In this document: one piece after another, positions 1 through 8,479 of the stretch
How the letters are laid out: the number at the start of each line of letters is the position of its first letter
How positions within the stretch are numbered: position 1 is the first letter of the stretch
Assembly (NCBI GenBank): GCA_963825425.1
Contig: CAWGTF010000011.1
Span: 310,001 to 374,000, forward strand
Direction: 5' to 3'
Source: PALSA-607 sp963825425
GTDB lineage: Bacteria; Actinomycetota; Actinomycetes; Acidothermales; Acidothermaceae
DNA: 64,000 nucleotides
Position numbers and translations under genes: made by a program
The notes under the pieces: generated by a model
The model's database searches: none
What the model saw: only the letters and a program-made list of their open reading frames with translations
Told to the model about the DNA's origin: nothing

Positions 1-185
1 TGCTGCACCAGCACCGGAATGTACTGAGTGACTCGCGCGCCCTGGTATCTGCTGGCCTCGCGGAAGACCGCGTCGTGCACCTCGACCTGGTCGGTGCGGT
101 CGGCATATTTCCTCGTCAGTTGGTCGGCGACCCGGCCAAGTTGCTGCTCGAGTACGTCACCACGAACTTCCTGATCCACCGACAT
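1..185 (-). CDS. Small three-helix-bundle-domain protein, 3' end outside window
   Basis: Reading leftward from an ATG at 185, 61 codons stay open to the window edge. The start is supported by AAGGAG eight bases upstream (about 194-199, complement). The peptide begins MSVDQEVRGDVLEQQLGRVA and is rich in charged helical heptads, with a YIPVLV stretch near the edge. This pattern is like the small actinobacterial 'three-helix bundle dimerization domain' proteins (DUF3562-like). Function is unknown. It diverges from the ABC exporter genes and shares their intergenic region. Confidence 0.55.
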   Translation of the reverse strand, partial: MSVDQEVRGDVLEQQLGRVADQLTRKYADRTDQVEVHDAVFREASRYQGARVTQYIPVLVQ

Positions 186-272
186 GCGACGCGCTCCTTA
201 TGTTTCGCCCGCTGCTTCCGGTTCGCTTTGATCGTTACCTTCCTTACCGGCTGTGTGGAGGGTCGCTGCCTT

Positions 273-288
273 AAGTTCACCTGAACTT
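273..288. promoter_or_regulatory. Inverted repeat AAGTTCA-CC-TGAACTT, operator candidate
   Basis: A perfect 7-bp inverted repeat with a 2-bp centre lies between the divergent small protein and the ABC exporter, upstream of the best promoter for the exporter. Its size and symmetry suit a dimeric repressor or a MerR-type activator. No regulator gene is visible next to it in this window, so the binding protein is unknown. Confidence 0.4.
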
Positions 289-329
289 CATACGGAGGTC
301 CGGCAAATGCTGATAAACCACCACACCGG

Positions 330-358
330 TTGACAGCCGCAGCTGTTGCAGACATATT
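330..358 (+). promoter_or_regulatory. Sigma70-like promoter for the ABC exporter
   Basis: TTGACA at 330-335 and CATATT at 353-358 are separated by 17 bases, close to the ideal housekeeping spacing, and lie just upstream of the ATG at 382. The leader would be very short. Confidence 0.5.
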
Positions 359-381
359 CAACACGTCGATGAAATAGACTG

Positions 382-1096
382 ATGACCGGACCAGACGCCG
401 TGCGCCTGCACGGGCTTCGCGTTGTCCGCGGGGGCCGCGAAATCCTGCACAGCATCGACGTCAGCGTCGCCGCCGGCACGATCACCGGCTTGCTCGGGCC
501 GAGCGGCTCGGGCAAGACCACGCTGTTGCGCTGCCTCGTCGGCGTCCAGGTGATCGCGAGCGGCACGGTCGAGGTGCTCGGCACGCCGGCCGGCGACCCG
601 ACACTTCGGCGCCGAGTCGGTTACGTGACGCAAGCGCCTTCGGTCTATCTCGATCTCAGCGTTCGCGAGAACCTGCAATATTTCGCCGCCGTGCTTGGCG
701 CACCAGCAGCTGACATCGACACCGTGATTGCCGAGGTCGGGCTCGGACCCTCACGCAAGCGACGTGGTCAATCGCTTGTCCGGTGGTCAGCAGGCGCGGG
801 TGTCGCTCGCGACAGCGCTGCTCGGGGCGCCCGAGCTGCTGGTGCTCGACGAGCCGACGGTCGGCCTCGATCCGGTGTTGCGGCGCGATCTTTGGGCCCT
901 GTTCGGGCAGCTCGCGGCTCGCGGCGTGACGTTGATCATCTCGAGTCACGTGATGGAGGAAGCAGGTCACTGCCAGCAGTTGGTGTTGCTCCGCGACGGC
1001 GCCATCCTCGCGTGCGATACGCCGGCAGAACTGCGCCGGCAAACCGGGGTCGACGATATGGACGAGGTCTTCCTGCGACTGATCGAGGCGTCATGA
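382..1096 (+). CDS. ABC-2 type exporter, ATP-binding subunit (frameshifted)
   Basis: The N-terminal part carries Walker A (GPSGSGKTTLLRC) at about residues 36-48 and a Q-loop region (VGYVTQAP). After a frame change near 750 the protein continues in another frame with the ABC signature LSGGQQARVSL, Walker B LLVLDEPTVGLDP and the switch histidine in IISSHVMEEA. Combined length of about 238 aa is normal for DrrA/CcmA-like exporters. It ends 22 bases before the permease. The substrate (drug, lipid or antibiotic) cannot be told. The shift is a net +1 change and is probably a sequencing error. Confidence 0.85.
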
Positions 1097-1118
1097 TCAG
1101 CGGCGTCATGAGCACGAC

Positions 1119-1858
1119 ATGAGCAGGGCAATCACCCTCGCGACCGCGCGCCGTGTCCTCAACCAGCTTGCGGCGCGACCCGCGCACGATCGCGTTGCTT
1201 CTCGTCGTCCCGGCATTGTTGTTGTCTTTACTGCGCTGGCTGTTGACGAACCAGCGGGCGAACTTCGATCACATCGGCGCGCCGGTGTCTGGCGATCTTC
1301 CCGTTCGTCGTCATGTTCGTCGTCACGTCGGTCGCAACGTTGCGCGAGCGCACGACCGGCACTCTCGAGCGGTTGCTCACGATGCCGCTGAACAAGCTCG
1401 ACCTGCTGTTCGGGTACTCGCTCGCTTTTGGTGCTGTCGCGGTGGTGCAGGTCGGTGTTTGCGCCGCGCTTGCACTTGGTCCCCTCGGCTTGCAGATCGC
1501 CGGCGCTGGATGGCTGCTGTTCGTCGTCGGTGTGCTCGACGCGTTGCTGGGCATGGCACTTGGCCTCTTCCTGTCGGCCTTCGCCCGCACCGAGTTTCAA
1601 GCCGTCCAGTTCATGCCGGCGGTCGTGTTCCCCCAACTCTTGCTCTGCGGTCTGCTCACGCCGCGCTCTTCGATGGACACCGCGTTGCGCGCGGTTTCCG
1701 ATGTGCTCCCGCTGACGTACGCGATCGACGCCATGCAGCGGGTGACCAGGTCGAGCGGGTTCAACCAGCAGATCGGCGTCGACCTGCTGGTCGTCTGCGC
1801 GACCGCGGTGGCCGCCTTGATCCTGGGCGCGATCACGCTGCGCCGTCGAACTGCCTGA
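1119..1858 (+). CDS. ABC-2 type permease (two frameshifts)
   Basis: The coding trace runs MSRAITLATARRVLNQL, then a shift near 1170 to RRDPRTIALLLVVPALLLSL, then a shift near 1289 into FPFVVMFVVTSVATLRERTT and on to the TGA at 1858. About six hydrophobic segments, the ERTTGTLERLL loop and a membrane-embedded GALLTP-like turn (LLCGLLTPRSSM) match ABC-2 membrane proteins (DrrB/YhhJ type). It follows the ATPase gene directly, so the two form one exporter. Substrate unknown. Confidence 0.8.
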
Positions 1859-1938
1859 GCCAACCCGCGATAGCCTTGAGGCGCACCCCGACGACATCGA
1901 TATCGGCGGTGGCGACGAGAAACTCGGAGGACGACGAC

Positions 1939-2865
1939 GTGCTGCGCCGCGTGTTGCTGTCGGTCGCGGCCAGCCCGCGCGTCAAGCGAGGGATCGAGGT
2001 TGTCCCGCTAACCCGACACGTGGTCGACCGCTTCGTGGCCGGCGATGACGTCGGCGATGCCCTCGCCGCGAGCCGGAAGCTGGTCGCAGCCGGGCTGCTC
2101 GCCAGCATCGACCGGCTGGGCGAGGCGACGACCGATCCGACACAGGCGCAGGCAACGGCGTCCGCTTACGTGTGGTTGCTGAAGGAGCTTGCCGATGCCG
2201 GGCTTGCCGACTTCTGCGAGGTCTCGCTGAAGTTGTCGTCGCTCGGACAGGCGCTCGAGAAGGACGGCGAGCAGATCGCCCTCGAGCACGCACGGACCGT
2301 GTGTGCCGCTGCGCGCGAGGCCGGCACGACGGTGACCGTCGACATGGAGGACCACACCACGACCGACGCGACACTGGCGGCGGTGCGAGAGCTGCGCACG
2401 GACTTTCCGAGTGTCGCTGCGGTGCTCCAGGCCGCGCTGCTCAGGACAGAGGCCGATTGCGCCGACCTTGCCGGCGAGGGGAGCCGGGTACGGCTGTGCA
2501 AGGGCGCCTACAACGAGCCGGCGTCGGTCGCCCATCAGGATCGAAGCGCCGTCGACCTCTCGTACGTGCGGTGCCTGCGGATTCTCATGCGGGGCAAGGG
2601 TTATCCGATGGTCGCGACGCACGATCCGCGTCTGATCGCCGTCAGTGGCGTGATGGCTGTCCAGGCGGGGCGCTCGAAGGGTCAGTACGAGTATCAGATG
2701 TTGTTCGGGGTCAGACCCGATGAACAGCGTCGGCTGGCCTGCCGTGGTGAGAAGATTCGCGTGTACCTGCCCTACGGCACGCAGTCGTATCCGTATCTGA
2801 TGCGCAGGCTGGCCGAACGGCCGGCCAACCTTGCGTTCTTCCTTCGAGCGCTGACAAGCAGAGGG
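1939..2865 (+). CDS. Proline dehydrogenase (PRODH)
   Basis: Monofunctional PRODH, the FAD enzyme oxidising proline to pyrroline-5-carboxylate. About 309 aa, the size of actinobacterial PRODH. Recognisable are FCEVSLKLSSLGQ, the barrel strand TVDMEDHTTT, RLCKGAYNEPA, MVATHDPRLI, EYQMLFGVRPDEQ and the substrate-arginine region IRVYLPYG...YPYLMRRLAERPAN. The GTG at 1939 is chosen because GGAGG lies nine bases upstream. No in-frame stop precedes proC. One G too many in the GGG at 2863-2865 would explain this: with GG the reading is SRG-stop, the TGA overlapping the proC ATG. Confidence 0.85.
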
Positions 2866-3673
2866 ATGAGTGAGCAGATGATCGCGGTGATCGGTGCGGG
2901 CAAGATGGGGGAGGCGTTGGTCTCCGGTCTGCTGAAGGCTGGCACCAGTCCCGACGACCTGATCATCACCGAGCGCTACGAAGAGCGGGCGAACGAACTC
3001 TCGCAACGCTATGGCGTGAAGTCGGTGAGCAATGCCGACGCCGCCCATCAAGCCGAGACGATCGTGCTCGCGGTCAAGCCGCAGGACATGGACGCGCTGC
3101 TGGCGGAGCTTGCGCCTGTGGTCACACCTGACCGCCTGATCGTGACGATCGCGGCCGGCATCACGACGGCCGCGATCGAACGGCGCCTTGTCGCCGGCGT
3201 CCCCGTGGTGCGGGTCATGCCGAACACCCCGGCACTGGTGGGCGAGGCCATGAGCGCGGTGGCTGCCGGGCGCGCACGCGTCGCCGGAACACCTTGACCG
3301 GGCGGAGGCGCTCTTTCGGCCGGTCGGCAGGGTCGTGCGCCTTCCCGAGTCGCAGCTCGACGCTGTCACCGCGCTGTCGGGCAGTGGCCCCGCTTACGTC
3401 TTCTACCTAGTCGAGGCGATGACGGACGCGGGCATTCTGCTCGGACTGCCGCGCGCGGTCGCACACGAGCTCATCGTGCAGACCGTCTACGGTGCAGCCG
3501 TGATGCTGCGCGAGACCGGCGAACACCCGGTGGCGTTGCGTGAGGCGGTCACGTCGCCGGCCGGCACCACCATCTCGGCGATTCGCGAGCTCGAGAACCA
3601 TGGTGTGCGGGCCGCGTTTCTGGCGGCACTCGAGGCGGCGCGTGACAGGTCGCGCGAGCTCGCCGGCGAGTAG
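2866..3673 (+). CDS. proC: Pyrroline-5-carboxylate reductase (frameshifted)
   Basis: Last step of proline synthesis: NAD(P)H reduction of pyrroline-5-carboxylate. The N-terminal Rossmann motif IAVIGAGKMGEALVSGL is followed by ETIVLAVKPQ and VVRVMPNTPALVGEAMSAVAAG. A net +1 change in the GGG near 3267 moves the reading to AHASPEHLDRAEALFRPVG, then VTALSGSGPAYVFYLVEAM and a C-terminal SPAGTTISAIRELE motif. Full length about 268 aa, as usual. It sits directly after the catabolic PRODH, an arrangement seen in other actinomycetes. Confidence 0.9.
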
Positions 3674-3692
3674 CGCGCCGTTACTACTTGCT

Positions 3693-4863
3693 ATGCATCC
3701 GCTGACCGTCGTGTGGTCCGATGAACTTGCGGCGTATGACTTCGGCCCGCATCATCCGCTCAACCCGGTGCGGGTGGTGCTGACGATCGAACTCGCGCGC
3801 GCACTCGGGGTTCTCGACGCCGCGAATGTGACGATGGCACCGCCGGATGTCGTGCGACGACTCGATGCTCGAGCTCGTGCACACGAAGGAGTTTCTCGCC
3901 GCGGTCAAAGCGGGGGTCGGTAACGCGCACTTCGGCCTCGGTACGCCCGACGTTCCGGTGTTCGACGGTATGCACGAGGCCTCGGCCCGCGTTGTGGGCG
4001 CGACGGTGGCTGCCGCTCGCGCTGTCTACGAAGGCCGCGCGCTGCACGCCGTCAACGTGGCAGGTGGCTTGCATCACGCGATGCCTGCTGCTGCGTCTGG
4101 ATTTTGCGTGTACAACGATCCCGCGGTGGCGATTGCTTGGCTGCTCGCGCAGGGTCTGCAGCGGGTCGCCTACGTCGACATCGATGTTCATCACGGCGAC
4201 GGTGTCGAGGCCGCCTTCTACGACGATCCGCGGGTGCTCACGATCTCCGTGCATCAAAGCGGGCGGACGCTCTTTCCGGGCACTGGCTTTCCTCATGAGG
4301 CGGGCGGTCCGAGTGCGGACGGTCATGCCGTGAACGTGGCCTTGCCGGCCGGAACTGGCGACGCTGGCTGGCTGCGGGCATTCCACGCCGTCGTCCCGCC
4401 CCTATTGCGCAGCTTCGAGCCGGAGATTTTGGTCAGTCAGCACGGCTGCGACAGCCATCGGCTCGACCCGCTCGCCGAGCTTGAGCTGACCGTCGACGGG
4501 CAACGCGCAGCGCACGCAGCCCTGCACGACCTTGCTCACGAGATCACCGGCGGCCGCTGGGTGGCGGTCGGTGGCGGGGGTTATGCGCTGGCGCAGGTGG
4601 TCCCCCGCACCTGGACCCACCTGCTCGCGATCGCCGCGGGTGCGCCGATCGATCCGGCGACCCTGACGCCGTCATCGTGGCAGGCGCAGGCGCGCACGCT
4701 TACCGGCGGCCCTGCGCCGCAGACCATGACGGACGGCGGGTCTGGCGACTTTCGAAGCTTCGAGAGTGGCCACAATCCGGCCGATCCCGTCGACCGGGCG
4801 ATCATGGCCACCATGAACGCGACGTTTCCCGCGCACGGACTTTTCGTCGGAGGGTGGGGGTGA
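3693..4863 (+). CDS. acuC: AcuC-like histone deacetylase family protein (frameshifted)
   Basis: Class II HDAC/AcuC fold, a zinc deacetylase acting on acetyl-lysine (in Bacillus on acetyl-CoA synthetase). Visible motifs are YDFGPHHPLNPVR near the N-terminus, GGLHHAMPAAASGFCVYNDPAVA, the zinc-ligand loop VAYVDIDVHHGDGVEAAFY, VLTISVHQSG, SQHGCDSHRLDPLA and the C-terminal GGGGY loop. A net +1 shift near 3860 divides residues PPDVV from DDSMLELVHTKEF. Total about 389 aa. The stop overlaps the GTG of the next gene. Confidence 0.88.
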
Positions 4864-5673
4864 CTTCGGGGATCGCGGTGCCGACCGCGCCATCGCGCGT
4901 CGAACTGCTCGAGTATCTGTCGGTGTCACGGATCGCTGGCCCGGTGGCAACGCCGCGAGAGGCGAATCTGGCGAACTTCCGGCTGATGGCCGGCCGCGAT
5001 CCCGACTACCTCTTCGGTCTCGAGCCACGCGGTGCCTGGACGTTCGACGACGTCTTGGCCCTGATGGCGCAGCGGTGCGGAGTTTCACCGGATCCGCTGC
5101 ATGACTCGGGCGCGGACACCATCGACGCGGCGTTGACCGTCGAACGCCTTGAGGCGATGGCTGGCCATCTGCGCACCGCGGCGGCGACGAAGTCGCGTGT
5201 TCTCGTCGCTACCGGCCACCCGACCGGCGTCCTCGTCGTCCATCTCGAGATCGCCAGGGCGCTCGCGGCTGCCGGCGCCACTTTGCTGACCCCGCCTGCA
5301 CGTTGGGAGCACGTCGACTCTGCGGGTCGGATGCACGAGCGCCACGTGCGGTCGGTGCTGGGGGTCAGCGTGGCCAGTCAGGGAGCCAATCTGCTGCATA
5401 CCCATTCGCCGGTTCCGATGGAACTGATGCTGCAGGCTCTTGCCGACCAGGGCGACGAAGCGCCGGATCTCGGTCGTGGCGGATCACGGCTTCGCCGGGG
5501 CCGCTGGCCGGGCCGGCGTAACCTGCGTCGGCTTCGCCGACTCCAACGATCCGGCGCTGTTCGTTGGCGAAGCCGAAGGCGACGTCGCGGTGTGCGTCCC
5601 GCTCGACGACAACGTCATGCCAGACCTGTACGAGCCACTCACCAACTTCTTGGTGGCGGCCGCGTTCGGGTAG
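4860..5673 (+). CDS. Phosphatase-like protein of the acuC neighbourhood (frameshifted)
   Basis: The GTG at 4860 overlaps the acuC stop. The protein runs about 270 aa: SRVELLEYLSVSRIAGPVATPREAN, YLFGLEPRGAWT, a glycine/histidine motif VLVATGHPTGVLVVH, LLHTHSPVPMELM and, after a net +1 change near 5478, VVADHGFAGAAG and GFADSNDPALFVGEAEG. I remember this family beside acuC in Streptomyces, where it is labelled only 'phosphatase'. The conserved H/D-rich motifs fit a metal-dependent enzyme, but the reaction is unknown. Confidence 0.7.
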
Positions 5674-5932
5674 CGGTCGTCCAACCTCGAAGCGGTTGGT
5701 CGGGCTGGCGGCTAAATCTCGACCGCAGCCTGAGGTTTCGGGTTTCCGTCACCGAGCGTTGCCGAATCATGCCGCGGCCGCTCCGCAGGCGGCCGGTGCC
5801 TCGTCTACAACCGCCTCGGGGGACCAGCCCTTCCCCACTGGCCCCAACATCGCTACCCTCGGTCACGCACGTGCGTGATCGTCTGCCGGTGGGGAAGCCG
5901 GCACCCGTCGCGTGCTGAGAGTTCGGTGCGTC
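5674..5932. promoter_or_regulatory. Intergenic region upstream of the small HTH gene, with palindrome and hairpin
   Basis: No gene is seen here. It holds a TACCCT -10-like hexamer (5854-5859), a perfect 16-bp palindrome (5863-5878) and a 6-bp hairpin TGCCGG/CCGGCA (5884-5889 and 5898-5903) in what would be the leader of the HTH gene at 5933. Confidence 0.4.
5863..5878. promoter_or_regulatory. Perfect 16-bp palindrome TCACGCACGTGCGTGA
   Basis: The sequence is its own reverse complement over 16 bases and sits just after a -10-like TACCCT, about 55 bases before the HTH gene start. This is where a repressor would block transcription start. Autoregulation by the HTH protein is an inference. Confidence 0.45.
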
Positions 5933-6148
5933 ATGGGTGCAGTTGAACGGCCGCGCGACAAGGCGTTGGCCGAAGTGCGGTTCCTCACCGTCGCGGAGGT
6001 CGCCGCGCTCATGCGCGTGTCGAAGATGACCGTGTATCGGTTGGTGCATTCGGGTGAGCTGCCCGCGGTTCGCGTCGGGCGGTCGTTCCGAGTCCCCGAG
6101 CAGGCAGTCCACGACTACCTGCGCGACGCGTTCATCGAGGCTGGCTGA
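5933..6148 (+). CDS. Small excisionase/MerR-like HTH DNA-binding protein
   Basis: 71 aa from the ATG at 5933. One winged-HTH domain of the excisionase/BldC type fills it: RFLTVAEVAALMRVSKMTVYRLVHSGELPAVRVGRSFRVPEQAVHDYL. Such small proteins are global or developmental regulators in actinomycetes rather than phage factors, and the position just upstream of the bS22-like gene matches a conserved Streptomyces neighbourhood. No phage genes are near. The target is unknown, and the palindrome at 5863-5878 may be its own operator. Confidence 0.8.
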   Translation: MGAVERPRDKALAEVRFLTVAEVAALMRVSKMTVYRLVHSGELPAVRVGRSFRVPEQAVHDYLRDAFIEAG

Positions 6149-6320
6149 CCGACCGCGCCTTACGACGTTCGCGCCCTACGTGGGCGGGCCGGGCGTGCGG
6201 GCGGGTCGGGCGTGGGCGGGTCGGGTTACGCTTCGGAGCAGGCGATGGGCGCAGTTTGGTACTGGGCCGCCCGGAACAAGTCGAACGTGGGCGCAGGCCC
6301 CGAAGGAAGTGGGTTCGGTC

Positions 6321-6419
6321 GTGGGTTCGGTCATCAAGAAGCGCCGCAAGCGGATGGCGAAGAAGAAGCACCGCAAGCTGCTGAAGCGCACTCGCGTTCA
6401 GCGCCGCAACAAGAAGTAG
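6321..6419 (+). CDS. bS22-like small ribosomal protein (AURKAIP1/COX24 domain)
   Basis: A 32-residue peptide, VGSVIKKRRKRMAKKKHRKL onward to RTRVQRRNKK, almost entirely basic. It is the very conserved actinobacterial AURKAIP1/COX24-domain protein that sits on the 30S subunit in mycobacteria (bS22). The GTG at 6321 gives the conserved VGSVIKKRRKRM start, with AAGGAAG at 6303-6309 upstream. A further in-frame GTG at 6309 would add four residues. A small CGGGC-TA-GCCCG inverted repeat (6420-6431) follows the stop. Confidence 0.9.
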   Translation: MGSVIKKRRKRMAKKKHRKLLKRTRVQRRNKK

Positions 6420-6441
6420 CGGGCTAGCCCGGCAGTTACAG

Positions 6442-7233
6442 CTAGCGCGGCAGTTGCGACAGGACAGTCGCGAAGTTCAGCATCCGACCCACCGGGTCGC
6501 CGGTGGAGGCTGGGCTGGCCGACGCCGCAAGCTGTGACCGCAGGGCGTTCGCCGATGGGACGACCGTGGCGACAGCCTGCGCCACGACCGTCGAGTGCGG
6601 CGCGACCGCGGTGGCGTTCGACGTGACTGCGGCCGGCTTGACCGTCACTGGCTTGACCGTCGCTGGCTTCACGGTGGTTGGCTTCACGGTGGTTGGCTTC
6701 ACGGTCACGATCTTGACTGGTGGCTTCGGGGCAACCGGGTTGGTCGCGGCCGATGCCGTCGCGGGCCGACGGAAGTCGACGACGACCCAGAGGACCGGGC
6801 ACCCGCACGACGGATAGATCGACGTCGCGGAACCCACGCCCATCTGCGTGTAGCGAGGGTCGAGGATGTTGGCCTTGTGATGAGGGCTGGCCATGAATGC
6901 GGCCTGCACCGTGGGGACGTCGCCGGCCATGCCGACGTTCTCCCCAAGAACGGTCCAGTTGCTGATCTGCGCCTGCAAGGCGGGATTGTGGGAGAGCACG
7001 TTCGCGGCGGCGAGCTTGGTCGCCCACGCCTGGGCGACCGCGCTGAGTTGCGCGTTCACGGTCAGCGGGGCGAGACCCGCGGCGGCGCGCGCGGTGTTCG
7101 TGGCGGTAGCCAGATCGCCGGCCGGGCTGGCGGACGCGGCGCCGGCGAAAGCGGCCGAGCCTGCGAGCGCTGTCACTATCAGTGACAGGGCGGCGACCCA
7201 TCTAGCCGTACGCCGAACACGGAGAGTGGCCAT
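6442..7233 (-). CDS. Secreted CAP/SCP-domain protein with VKPTT repeats
   Basis: 263 aa from the ATG at 7231-7233. A signal peptide (RRTARWVAALSLIVTALAGSAAFAGAASA) is followed by a CAP domain at about residues 40-155: NTARAAAGLAPLTVNAQLS, WATKLAAANVLSHNP, LGENVGMA, FMASPHHKANILDPRYTQMGVG and WVVVDF. This is the usual bacterial extracellular CAP layout (SH, GEN and SPxHxxNI elements). A threonine/proline linker of repeated VKPTT units follows (about 175-205), then an A/V/S-rich tail. It is transcribed against its neighbours and converges with the bS22-like gene. Function in the wall or medium is unknown. Confidence 0.85.
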   Translation of the reverse strand: MATLRVRRTARWVAALSLIVTALAGSAAFAGAASASPAGDLATATNTARAAAGLAPLTVNAQLSAVAQAWATKLAAANVLSHNPALQAQISNWTVLGENVGMAGDVPTVQAAFMASPHHKANILDPRYTQMGVGSATSIYPSCGCPVLWVVVDFRRPATASAATNPVAPKPPVKIVTVKPTTVKPTTVKPATVKPVTVKPAAVTSNATAVAPHSTVVAQAVATVVPSANALRSQLAASASPASTGDPVGRMLNFATVLSQLPR

Positions 7234-7349
7234 GATCTATTGGTCGGCGGCCCCCGCGAAGCGCTTGAACGACAAATGCCATAAATCGGACATGCCACAG
7301 CAACATCACCCTGTCGGCCTACTGGCCGAGGCGGCCTAACCTGACAGGT

Positions 7350-7627
7350 GTGTCGAAGATCGAGTCTTTGACCGCGTCCGAGCGCGCACCGGGCGCTCGA
7401 GTCGTGCTGTACAGCCGACCCGGGTGCCATCTGTGCGACGCCGCGAGAGCGGTTGTCGAGAAGGTCACGGTCGAACTCGGTGAGCGCTACGCCGAGCGCG
7501 ACATCACGCTGGATCCGCGGGACCTGAGCGAGTACGGCGACTCGATCCCGGTCGTCGTTGTCGACGGGGTCCAGGTCGACTTCTGGCGGATCTCAGAAGA
7601 TCGGCTTCGGGCCGCCTTGCGCGGTGA
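7350..7627 (+). CDS. Glutaredoxin-like thioredoxin-fold protein
   Basis: About 90 aa with VVLYSRPGCHLCDAARAVVEKV (CxxC pair CHLC), a cis-Pro region DSIPVVVVDG and the ending FWRISEDRLRAAL, which fits the small glutaredoxin-family proteins (DUF836-like) found upstream of rex in actinomycetes. It starts at GTG 7350. The frame stays open to 7907, through the Rex operator and into rex. Family length instead suggests a stop near the TGA at 7625-7627, reached by a net +1 shift at the end, so the 3' end is uncertain. Confidence 0.7.
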
Positions 7628-7660
7628 CATCAGGCCGCTCCGCGGCGGTGATCGGCGCTT

Positions 7661-7678
7661 TTGTGCGCGTGTTCACAA
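7661..7678. promoter_or_regulatory. Rex operator upstream of rex-hemACDB
   Basis: TTGTGCGCGTGTTCACAA matches the Streptomyces Rex operator TGTGAACnnnTTCACA at 11 of 13 fixed positions; the right half is perfect. It lies about 130 bases upstream of the rex start. In S. coelicolor Rex represses its own rex-hemACD operon through such a site, so negative autoregulation by NADH/NAD+ state is the natural inference. Confidence 0.75.
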
Positions 7679-7804
7679 ACACGTACCCTGGGCACGACCC
7701 GGAGGAAGTCGGAGCCCGCGTGTCTGGAAGCACCATGTCTGGCAGTGCGGCAGCTGCCAATCGCGAGCCTGCAAGCAGTCTGCCTGGACGCACCGCGCCC
7801 GGAA

Positions 7805-8479
7805 GTGGCGCCAGTGCCTCGCCAGGCTCGCGGCATCCCAGAAGCCTCGATTGCCCGGCTCCCCTTATACCTGCGTGCACTGCAGTCCATGGCTGACCGA
7901 GGGGTGACCACCGTGTCCTCGCAGCAGCTGGCCGTCGCCTCGGGGGTCAACTCGGCCAAGCTGCGCAAGGACCTGTCACACCTTGGCTCGTACGGCACGC
8001 GGGGCGTCGGCTACGAGGTCGCTTACCTCGTGTACCAGATCTCACGTGAGCTAGGGCTGACGCAGGACTGGGCGGTCGCGATCGTCGGGGTCGGAAACCT
8101 CGGACGAGCTCTCGCGAACTACGGCGGATTCGCCAGCCGCGGCTTTCGCGCCGCGTGCCTTGTGGACGCCGATCCGGCGCAAGTGGGGCAGCGCGTCGGC
8201 GGCCTGGTTGTGCACCATCTCGACCAGCTGGAACGGTTGATTGTCGAGCACCGAATCGCGATCGGAGTCATCACCACTCCCGCAAGCGCTGCACAAAGGG
8301 TGGCTGATCGCTTGGTAGCGGCCGGAGTTCGAAGCGTCCTGAACTTTGCGCCGACGGTGTTGACCGTTCCGTCCGATGTCGAACTGCGAAAGGTCGACCT
8401 CTCCACCGAGTTGCAGATCCTCGCATTCCACGAACAGCGTCGCGTGACGTGCGCCGCTGATACGGCGGTGTCGTTATGA
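7805..8479 (+). CDS. rex: Redox-sensing repressor Rex
   Basis: Dimeric repressor that releases DNA when NADH binds. N-terminal winged helix: IPEASIARLPLYLRALQSM, then SSQQLAVASGVNSAKLRKDLSHLGSYGTRGVGY. C-terminal Rossmann domain with WAVAIVGVGNLGRALANY, followed by the swapped helix ending in STELQILAFHEQ. About 224 aa from the GTG at 7805, chosen because the conserved region starts soon after it; an ATG at 7735 would need a shift. The TGA overlaps the hemA ATG, so rex and hemA are coupled. Confidence 0.95.
   Translation: MAPVPRQARGIPEASIARLPLYLRALQSMADRGVTTVSSQQLAVASGVNSAKLRKDLSHLGSYGTRGVGYEVAYLVYQISRELGLTQDWAVAIVGVGNLGRALANYGGFASRGFRAACLVDADPAQVGQRVGGLVVHHLDQLERLIVEHRIAIGVITTPASAAQRVADRLVAAGVRSVLNFAPTVLTVPSDVELRKVDLSTELQILAFHEQRRVTCAADTAVSL

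Noticed and set aside
2008..3369. 453-aa minus-strand open frame
   Set aside because: It lies antisense to the well-supported PRODH and proC genes, is arginine/histidine-rich with no recognisable motif, and is the usual shadow of high-GC codon bias.
5933..6148. Excisionase-like gene as a sign of an integrated element
   Set aside because: No integrase, phage gene or attachment repeat is nearby; the BldC-type HTH fold is common in actinomycete regulators and the neighbours are housekeeping genes.
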